A stretch of 64,000 bases of DNA, taken from Hansfordia pulvinata (Eukaryota > Ascomycota > Sordariomycetes > Xylariales). Shown here piece after piece: positions 55,856-64,000 of the stretch. The stretch spans positions 183,260 to 247,259 of the forward strand of contig BJKQ01000024.1 of NCBI GenBank assembly GCA_006538405.1. The letters run 5' to 3'. Made by a program: the position numbers and the translations under genes. Below the pieces are notes generated by a model. It had not been told where the DNA came from and made no database searches. It saw nothing but the letters and a program-made list of their open reading frames with translations. Every line of letters begins with the position of its first letter. Position 1 is the stretch's first letter.

Positions 55856-56973
55856 ATGGCGAGCTTCTGTTATTTTTTTTCTTCGGCTCCGGGTGCGATA
55901 GTTATATCTGCGTGGAGAACGCAGATGAAGCACCAATCGACGAACGTGGTTTTTGTTGCGCCTGGAATCGGTTTTCCGAACCTGGTGGACCTTGCAGCGT
56001 GTCCGTTTTCAGGTCTTGGTCACTACCAGTGGGGCAGGTGGAGCATGGCCAGACGATTTGTGGAACCTGGTACAACTCACGTCCAAAGCAGGTCATACTT
56101 CGTGTGTTACGTGCCAGCGTCTCTGAAAGAGTCGACGGTTGATGAAATCAAATTATGAACCCTGTTGTTGCAACCATGGGTCACTGGCTTCAAATCAATG
56201 CAAGCCCTCGCCAACTATATTTGAAGGCACTGGGCGCTGTTTATCAGATATTCGACCACCTCGGGCACAAAAAGCCGTCCGTTGTCCAGGTCATCAGGGG
56301 CGAAGATATCACAATGCATGGCGAACTTTATCACAACCGACCACCAGGATCCAAACGCAATAGACTTTGTGCTCACATGTAGGTCCAAAAAATACGTTTC
56401 CCTCGTCGATTGCGAAGCATCTCTTCGCTTCAAGCCCGCCCTCGAAATGACGACTTTCTGACGCAAAACGCCGTGGGTGACACGCCGTTCGGAGCTTGGT
56501 CCCTGTATGGTCAGCTATCAAGATAGCTGTCAGTTTACTACATGGTTTAATCGAAGGCATTGTTCAAAACGCTGGGATATTTGTAGATTATATGCGGGCT
56601 TGTCGAGCATACTGGAGCTTCCTGCACCGCGGGTCCAGCTCCAGCTGTAAGACATTCGATCCGGATCGGGGCCTCTCCTTGTGAGCAAGATTTTCGCCGA
56701 TGAAAAATTCCGGCAAAGAATAAGGGGATATTTATTGAGGGTTTGACAGATGACAAACCCTACGAATATGTACAATACAAGCGTGACGACGTAGAGACAA
56801 TGTTCTGGGACAGCTCCGATAGCCTCAATCATCTATATGTATCCTTACAAGTCAACTATACCATTTTTTCAGAGGTGGAAAAGAAGTCAAGTCGAAGACA
56901 TGATTTGAGCCGCGAATTTGGAAGTTTGCTACCTTGTTCTCTCGCTATTTTGTCTGTACTGGAACTCACGTGA
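55856..56973 (+). pseudogene. RING-patatin gene, decayed 5' half (cassette copy C)
   Basis: Plus-strand blocks match the N-terminal half of 18544-21060. YLKALGAVYQIFDHLGHKK and VVQVIRGEDITM correspond to LQEFYSAYKVFDDLGD and VIQVIGGG. SKKYVSLVDCEASLRFKP corresponds to PKRPVLLVDSGAALRFKP. DVETMFWDSSDSLNHLYVS corresponds to DMEKLFWDSFESLHLLPTS. Stops and frameshifts separate them. The remnant also keeps a more 5' block (NLVDLAACPFSGLGHYQWG, RWSMARRFV) that copy B appears to lack. The RING and patatin-like parts are gone. Confidence 0.7.
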
Positions 56974-58931
56974 CCGTCCTGTGAAGAGTGTGGAGAGTGG
57001 GCGTGTGGGTGCCAAGTGACATGGAAAATAGTGGCAGTGCCAAACCTAACGGATTTACAATGCTGCATCACTCGACTTGACGGAAGCCAAGATGTAATTG
57101 CACATGACAACAACGACGACAGACACCACTCGGATATGATCAGTTGGCTGTGGCACGTCACCATATGCTCCTGTCCAGGGTGAAATCACAGTTCTATTGA
57201 TGTTACATTAGTTCCGAGAAGACTGGAACAACTTAGTTCACCAGATAGCGCTACGAGGAGAAAGAATCCCTGTACTGTAGGACATGACGCCACTGCTTCC
57301 TGGCTGGGCGATTGACATGGATAAGGATAGTGGAGTATGAGATGCTCCATATCTATGCTAGCGCCAACACACAAGTAATAATGTGACATTGCCTAGTCCT
57401 GGAACGGGCCAACAAGAGTTAGTGGGCTAGAGATCGAAATGTTGTGTATTGCGCGGGTCCCACAAATCGCGGAACAAATGGTAAGCTCGGCCGGATAGTA
57501 ATACGACTTGCATGTGCGTACGTACGAATCGGGGTTTAGTTTAGTAAACGACGCTCTTTTTAACCGAATTACTATTTCGGTCTCGAAAGAAAAATACACC
57601 CTTCAAGACTGCAGAATGTAGCTTTCAGCCTGTTCTTGACTTTTTCTGGATCGGGAAAACAGGTAATGGCTGTTCTCTTGAACGTGCAGATACACGTTGC
57701 GATTGGAGGCTGGAAATGAGACAAAGATTTCGGTCAGATAGATGGTCTTGCTAGAAGTGCTTCTAAACCCACGTTGGTGATGTTGGCGATGTTGGTGTTG
57801 GACCTAAACCGCGCATTTTAGACAAGTTCTAACCAACCGTTTGAGACTAGTCAAGTGAGCAGCCGGGCTTCGTTAGTATTAGCGACATATACGACCAACA
57901 AGGGGCCCGCAAATTGGATCAGGATACCCTAACATGGAGTAGAAGCTAAAACAAGCTAATGCAAGCCTCAGAGTCACACATCACCAACAAGAGATGCCTG
58001 AGCAGACACCCCCAAGCGCTTTGAATTGTGAAGATAGTCATTTTGGGAAGTCTATCCTCGTCTGATGAGGCACAAATTGATGCTTCCAAGCCTGGTGATG
58101 GTTTTTTCTTTTCTTCTTCTCAATCTTTCAATTCCAAATTATGCTGCCGGTCATAAGGCCTTAGATGCGACAACAGTGTTTCACTCATACTTAACCGGTT
58201 GAAAACCCTAGATTGATTCCCATAGTGGAACCTTTTGATTTATTAGTGGATTGTTTGTAGCAAACGAAGCCCGAGTTCCATGGCTAGCTATCACGCAGCT
58301 CCAAGCGCCTCTTAGTGGACTTGTTAATATGACTCACACGGGCGTCTACCTGGTATAGGTGCCGCGCCTGCATACATTTCACATGCTTCTTCATCATGAC
58401 CGACACGACTTCCGGAAATAGTCCCAAAGCCAACAGGAGGATTTGACCAACCAGACATTCAGGTCCGCCATCCGCGTGTACGCCCGTCATCCATGTACAA
58501 AGAACATTCTTCTAGACAATGAGAGAGAAGTTTCACGATTACATGGCTGTTTTCCTTTGGTGCTTCGGGACCCGAGATAGAAACAATGTACTGACGCGCT
58601 GCTCACCTTTGTGGAACGCCGCGGGTCCATCGCTTACATATGTCATAGAAAATACAGGAGTATTTCTCAGGATAGGCAGCTAGACAGTGAGTCTGCACCT
58701 ACGTGGATGTGCAGGTGATCGGTCGGAAACATTGTATGGAGCGAGCCTCCAAAATCCCTGCAATGTATAACTCTGGGAAGCGTGCAAGGCCTTTTAGGGA
58801 TGTAATTCATGTTAAACTCGATCAATTCTGAACATGTGCACTCCAATTGAGCCCTAATAGCCCTCAGTAGAGGACATCAGACAATCAGGGTAGCAGATGT
58901 TGAGGTGCTATGGCCTGCTCGGACAGACTCA
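56974..58931. other. Intergenic; no supported gene
   Basis: A dynamin copy would be expected here on the minus strand if copy C were complete, but I found none of its motifs. Open frames are short and without resemblance. Confidence 0.4.
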
Positions 58932-60274
58932 TTACACTCGGGAATTAAACCAAGGTCTATCCAAGATCTCTTTCGCGGTTGGTCGTAGTGATGGTTCCAG
59001 CTTCAACATAAGGCCTACGAGATCACCCAGCTTGTCAAGATCCTGATCCAAAATCTCAGGGCTCCTATCATCGTGGGCGTAAACCTCCCTTAACCACCCT
59101 TGCAACGTCGTTGTGGGTTCACCAACTGGTGTTGAGTCGCTGAGTATCTGCCATTTCTTCATCCATCTCTCAGGGATCTCATCAGTGGCAAACTCCTTCA
59201 TTTGTGGAAGCAGCGTGGCCGGTGTCAACAAAAAATTATCGAAGGGTGGCTGGCCAGTCACCAGTTCAAAGAGCTTCCAACGAGAGATTAGCGACGCTCC
59301 AATGTGCAGCAGTGGGTGAATCATACTAAACATGCCATGCTCCACATGTCAACACGATGATCGACGGTGTCACCAACAATTGACTCGGGTGCCCTTACCA
59401 CCAGGGGAGTATTAAGTTTGTCGGGCGCCTGACCATTGAGAAATGATTCACCGAAGTCGACGATCTTGAAGCCGGAGGTAGTCTGAGGATTGTCCGCCAA
59501 ACCTGTACAGGGTCGGACCAAGTAGGGTGGTACATGATTTGACGTCGGCGTACCATCGAACCTTTTGATCGGAGCTATTTCAGGCCTTCCCAGACGTTCC
59601 GTGAAAGCATCCTCATCCAGAGAGTCGAGATCGGGAGCACTAAATACTAGGTTCCTGGTGTGTAGGTCTTTATCGGTAAGCAGTGATATCAAGGCAGGAA
59701 GCTGAGCCTTGTGCAACTCACCTCCGTGCGTAATCTTGTGACGAGAAAGGAAATCGATCCCCGTCAGAGCGTGACGTGCGGCATCTTTAGCCAAGGCTGC
59801 CGGAAGTCTTTCTTCACGGCAGTGCATGTCAACAAAATCAGATACGCTTGGTCCAAGAAGCTCTAAAACCAGGCAGTCGTGCAGCCCGTTATACCCAGTG
59901 ACTTGAAAGTTGTCTAGCAATCCGACGAGAAAGGCGCGCCCAGGGTGGCCGTTATCCGGCAAGCCTGAGATTGCCTGTAAGACTTGAAGCTCACGACGGT
60001 CTTGCTTCTCTGCCACAGAAACTTTGATCGCGACATATCGTTTCATTCTTCGACCAAATTAGATTGTGTTTAAGTGCAGGATTTGAGATGGGCCAACTTG
60101 CAGATGATCACGGGCAGCCCAGGTAGTTGAGTAGGCGCCCCAGCCGAGTTTATGGATCACTTTATATCTACCATCTTTGAGATGATCCTGTAGCTTGATG
60201 GTGTGGTATCCTCCTGGTCGATATCGGTGAAGAGGCTCAGCGTCAATGTCACACCTGAGCGTAGCGTGCGCCAT
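58932..60274 (-). CDS. SRPK-like Ser/Thr protein kinase, 393 aa
   Basis: Four exons, 60102-60274, 59722-60047, 59327-59667 and 58932-59273, join in phase. Intron 1 (60048-60101) is a GC-AG intron with a GCAAGT donor; introns 2 and 3 are GT-AG. Motifs in order: Gly loop KLGWGAYSTTW, VAIK in RYVAIKVSVAEK, catalytic loop HGDLHTRN (HGD in place of HRD, as in many fungal SRPK-like kinases), FKIVDFGES and RAPESIVG. A long insert separates the catalytic loop from DFG, as in the SRPK split. The C-lobe ends LKLEPSLRPTAKEILDRPWF. All catalytic residues are present, so activity is plausible; SRPKs phosphorylate Arg/Ser-rich splicing proteins. Fungi carry many divergent paralogues with unknown targets. 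Confidence 0.8.
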
Positions 60275-61440
60275 TTGTGAGACTTGCCGCGTGAAATGAC
60301 ACAGCTGACGGCTGGGAGAGAAAGATGGGTTGAAAAGAAAAAATTAGTTGCTTCCCGTGACCTGATGCGCGGAGCGAGCATGTTGCATACCAGAACGGGT
60401 CAGGAATTGGTGGTGTGGAGTAAGAGGCGGCAGGTTAAATCAGACTCTTGTAGACAATGGAATGAAATTGAAGATGATTCACGTCTATCAGTGTTGTCAC
60501 GTGCTATCTTTCGTAGGGTGATCGATAGAAATGTCCCTAGTGCTGATCCAGTTAGACTCAGGTTGATTTATCTCCAAATCTTCATCCCAGGTCTACAAGC
60601 TGCTAGATCGGGCTAGGGCATAATCCAGATCAGCCAACCATAAAGGTTTGGTTTTACTTGACGCCACGCTATTTCCCCCGATGCTGCGGGTGTATCACGA
60701 GACAGGATCCGCTGGCAGTCACGACGACTCGTGAGGGCGCGAAAATTTCAGAGTTGGCCCTGAATCTTGACCGTCACTTCCAAATGTTGTCATTTTGGTT
60801 GGCACGCGCTGTGGCAAAGTCGACAAGGTACTCAGGATGAAACTGGAATGAGATGACCGTTTGTGAGGGATCGCTGTAGCCGCGCGGCTAGATTCCAGAT
60901 AAGATGTGAGGGTTGTTTGCAACTATGTTGGAAAGTCCGCAATATGAGGGCGATGCCGATGTCTATTGGTGCCTGTCTTTCTCGAGTGGGTTAGCTTTCC
61001 CGAGAGCGACGCGTGCAGGACCCATACGGAGCACGAAGATCCACTATCACATCTCCACTCTCATCTTCCTGTCACGCGCGCAGCGCTAACTGGGCTCCTC
61101 AGCGTGTCAGCCTTTGTGCCCTACATGCTATTGGACAGATTAGAGCCAACATAAATCATTATTGTATGCGACTAGGTCTCTGCTCAACAGAACAAACCAG
61201 CCAGGAAATGCCACGCGACACGACTCTTACACAACACGATAAGTAGAAACACGTCAGCCCTTCAAACACGAAGCAGAACTGCAACCCTACATAACTTCCT
61301 CACACAATCTATTCATCCTCCCAGCGAGTTCTCGCGACTTTGGTTGTTCCGCCACTACATCCAAACCTGCACCGCTATCTACCATTTCCTTTTCCCACAC
61401 CCCTCACGTTATGCCCGCGGCTTGAATCTTGCTCTCGTAC
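60275..61440. other. Intergenic; no supported gene
   Basis: Only short frames without resemblance to families. The first 150 bp should hold the kinase promoter. The C-rich stretch at 61340-61420 resembles a fungal 5' leader for the small gene that follows. Confidence 0.35.
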
Positions 61441-61860
61441 CCATACAATGTCGCCAATTCCTCGCGCCATGATCCGCATGACTCAGCGCATCAAGAACAA
61501 AACCTTGAAGAACCTGACTCTCAACCTTGTGGAGACAGCCACTTATCAATCGGCGGAACTAGCACCGTACACCGTCGCTACCTTGAAGTAGGGACAGCCT
61601 TAACACACCCCGCCAAGCCCATCTGTCGAACGCTCAGTCAGTACTTGAAGAAAGTCAAATCAGATGCTAAGAAATCATTGATAGAAACCCAAGTCACACT
61701 AGTCACACTGATCCTACGCCCCACGTCACAGTCCTGTTGGCAACGGAGGCCCAGGACGCTCAGAACAAGTCTCAGGCTGCTCACATCTATCACGACGAGA
61801 ACGGCAACTACACCGGGCACATGCTGTTTCCTGAGAGACAAAATAAGAGCAGTGACTGAG
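61441..61860 (+). pseudogene. Small unknown gene, probably broken
   Basis: A coding-like run near the end (PHVTVLLATEAQDAQNKSQA, then AHIYHDENGNYTGHMLFPE) is typical of a small conserved fungal protein. The ATG at 61448 opens a different frame that stops at 61591. Stops near 61665 separate the parts and no clear intron joins them. I do not recognise the family. Confidence 0.3.
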
Positions 61861-62357
61861 TTTTTGGGAATATGCGAGACTCGATAGCAGCATGAAATAT
61901 GCAGGACAGGATCATATTGTTTGGAGGATTGATACTGTTCGTCGGAGCCAATTAATAATGGCGTGGAAATAGTGATTACTTGATCGTACACTCCTTTTTC
62001 AGAAAGACCACGTGATCGCTGCCGATTCTCGCGCGTCTCTGGGCTAGCGGCGCCGGCCCCCAAGGATCTTTCCCATGCCACTTTCAACACCATGGTTCAA
62101 GTCACAATGAATGGTTAAATTTAACCTTAGAATTGAGCTTAGAATACCACAAACATGAAGGCACCTGTATGTCTGCTAACCTATTACTGCTACACTACAC
62201 GCCACCAATATAAATCCAACCATCCGGAGCGAGACTCAGTCTGACTATCGGCTCCTCGATATTGGTCTGGTTCCTGATTGTCCCGGAAGGGGTGGAAGAT
62301 AAAAGCCCCTCTCCGTAACCATGACCCAACCAGGTCGTCTTTTGCCAGGTCGGCATC
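61861..62357. other. Intergenic; nothing recognised
   Basis: No open frame or repeat of note. The segment lies between two convergent fragments. Confidence 0.35.
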
Positions 62358-62752
62358 TCAAAAGAGCCGTTGCATTTCAGCAGCCATAACCCGGGCGACA
62401 GCTTGCCACGAGCTATCGACGACAGAGTAACGGCAGGTTATGGCGAATAAGTGGAATAAATGAAGGATGAAAAGTTGGGTGAAGATGTGGACGACGATGA
62501 TGCTCATAGCGACGAGGTAGCCCCTAGAACGTACGAGTTGCTCCCTTTGCGGCATGGAAACCATCTCTGCCGTCTCGCTTTTGTGAACACCGGCATCATG
62601 GTTTCATAACTATTACTTATATCGGCTGCAAGGAGGATCTGCCACACGACGACAGGGTTATCGTCGTTCGTCACGTCGAATTTGTTTGGGGGAATGTCGC
62701 GGAGCACGGGATGAACCGAGAGTATGTTTGTCAGGATGAGTCAACTAGAAGG
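62358..62752 (-). CDS. Fragment of a small membrane protein gene
   Basis: Exon 62617 to about 62752 (VLRDIPPNKFDVTNDDNPVV, WQILLAADI) and exon 62358-62566 join in phase over a 50-nt GTAATA/CAG intron. The second exon encodes MVSMPQREQLVRSRGYLVAM and one hydrophobic helix (IIVVHIFTQLFILHLFHLF), then VVDSSWQAVARVMAAEMQRL. The 5' part runs into a stop, so the gene is incomplete or has a further exon I cannot find. The pattern resembles the C-terminal part of fungal multi-pass proteins of unknown function. Confidence 0.35.
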
Positions 62753-62810
62753 AGAGACGCATTGGTGACCAGGGATATTGAGGGCAAAAATTGTGACGTT
62801 TGTTGAGCGG

Positions 62811-63035
62811 CTACCACAGCAGTTCGTACACAAAATCAAATGTTTCTTGGGAGAGAAAAACTTCAAAGTGGGCCATGTTATGGTAGGGCGACTCATTGAA
62901 ATCTTCCAGCCCATACTGATTGCAGTATTCCAGAATTAGATCTATGAGCGGCTTCCTTTCTGCATTTAACACATTTTTTGAACTGGCTCCTATGATAGTG
63001 CCCAAGATTTGAGTTCGAGGGAAGAAGCCATCAAG
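62811..63035 (-). CDS. Short coding-like exon, unknown
   Basis: The frame from about 63035 reads through GTIIGASSKNVLNAERKPL, then DFNESPYHNMAHFEVFLSQ, and ends YELLW at 62811. Composition and the lack of a matching open frame on the other strand favour real coding. No ATG lies at the start. It may be an upstream exon of the neighbouring membrane fragment or a separate relic. Confidence 0.3.
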   Translation of the reverse strand, partial: LDGFFPRTQILGTIIGASSKNVLNAERKPLIDLILEYCNQYGLEDFNESPYHNMAHFEVFLSQETFDFVYELLW

Positions 63036-64000
63036 TGAACTGGTCGGCTGGGGTTTGCATCAATGTTAAGTTGCAGTTGCATTCACCAAGGCCTCAATGA
63101 AGCGCGGGCTCCACGATAAAAAAAAAAACGATGCCTAGTGTTTTGTTTCCTCTTGTTGCTGTCTTATGTTTTTGTCCGTGAAGTCTGCACAAAAGGAAGA
63201 AAGAGGAAAAAGGGAAATTTAGAGCTCTCGCAGTGTTGGAATTCACCCACTCACTACGCCATAGTTTTCTGGTCTCCATGTAGACTGATAGCGATAGACA
63301 TGCTGCTCAATTTGATCCGGGTGTTGTAAAAATGGGTCGGCTTCGTCCAATGATACGGGAGGTGGCTGCAAGCGTTCCGAGGGCACAATCGGGATGGTAT
63401 GGTAGTCATATCATTCAGCATACTAAGGTGAACTTCGAGATACAACTGCAATCAGCAGGGGGCAGTACACGCGATAAATTTTGTGAGGATTATTTCCTCA
63501 AGTACCTTAACAAGTGGGAATAAAAAGATGTGTCACCAGTATCAGGACATATGGTTGAAACAGAAAGAAGTTATTTGAAGTTTGCTTTCAATTCGAAGAT
63601 CTCTACTCGGCCAGTACGCTTCTCCCACCATCTGATGAAAGACGCGCCCCGAATTCTAACCCGCATGTAAGCGGACTGGATTGAGTTCCCCATATGAGCA
63701 TTTCTTGCTAGATTTCCTATCGCAAATGGAGAGAAAATCAATGCTTCCCCGTTCTCAACGAAACAATCTTTCTGGAAGCTGCAAATGCCATTCTTTGCTT
63801 TTCATGTAATCACTGCCCCCGTTCTCTGAAGAACTGGGATCAGAGTACCATCCTGCCAAATGCTTATGCAAAACCTGCACCAGGCGGGAGATGTGAATCT
63901 ATGAACAATTGTCATTGAGCAAAGATCAAGCAAGGCGGGAGAGATTGATGGCTCTTGAGTGGAAATGACCACGCGGGCTCCCAAATGGCGCTGCAGGCGC
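63036..64000. other. Intergenic to window end; nothing recognised
   Basis: Short frames only, plus an A9-10 run at about 63118-63128. No cassette sequence was noticed. Confidence 0.35.

Noticed and set aside
1..64000. CRISPR arrays, rRNA genes or bacterial operons
   Set aside because: No spaced direct repeats, no rRNA-like conserved stretches and abundant spliceosomal introns; the DNA is fungal nuclear.

Overview
The window looks like an accessory or repeat-rich stretch of a filamentous ascomycete (Pezizomycotina, probably Sordariomycetes/Hypocreales) nuclear genome. Genes carry 43-68 nt introns with fungal signals (GTAAGT-like donors, CTAAC/CTAAT branch sites, YAG acceptors). Families typical of that group are present: fungal-type ferric reductase, Zn2Cys6 factor, PigL_N-type STAND N-terminus, SRPK-like kinase, RING/patatin-like protein, JmjC protein and collagen-like membrane protein. 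No tRNA, rRNA, CRISPR array or intact transposase was recognised.

Layout. 1-3236 is an extremely AT-rich block that stops abruptly inside a gene remnant. 3237-5070 is a shrunken copy (A) of a multigene cassette. 5071-15829 is gene-poor, with a collagen-like membrane gene, a frameshifted ISG12-like gene and a broken PigL_N gene. 15830-26576 is the longest copy (B) of the cassette: dynamin-like GTPase (one in-frame stop), RING-patatin gene, a basic unknown protein (gene X, decayed), JmjC gene (decayed), a short remnant of a basic-tailed protein, and a coiled-coil gene (one in-frame stop). 26817-49213 holds mostly single-copy genes: a 132-aa helical protein, truncated Zn2Cys6 factor, MADS-like protein, coiled-coil protein, TPR-like gene, ankyrin remnants, a large kinase-like protein and a ferric reductase. 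49735-56973 is a third copy (C), inverted relative to B, which keeps gene X and JmjC largely open but has lost RING-patatin. 58932-60274 is an SRPK-like kinase. The last 3.7 kb has only fragments.

The main result is that the same gene set, in the same relative order and orientation, appears three times in 64 kb, each time with different members surviving. Copy A is a deletion derivative in which dynamin is joined directly to the 3' end of JmjC. Copies A and B share an internal deletion that C lacks. Three otherwise open genes are each broken by one TAA where a CAA codon would restore the frame; this fits C-to-T change at CpA, as in repeat-induced point mutation (RIP), and the AT-rich block may have the same cause.

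How the cassette proteins act together is not known. Their families (membrane-remodelling GTPase, RING/patatin-like protein, Zn-finger JmjC protein, two unknown charged proteins) and the nearby ferric reductase and STAND-type N-terminus recall the cargo reported for giant fungal transposons (Starships), but no captain recombinase is visible, so that link is inference.
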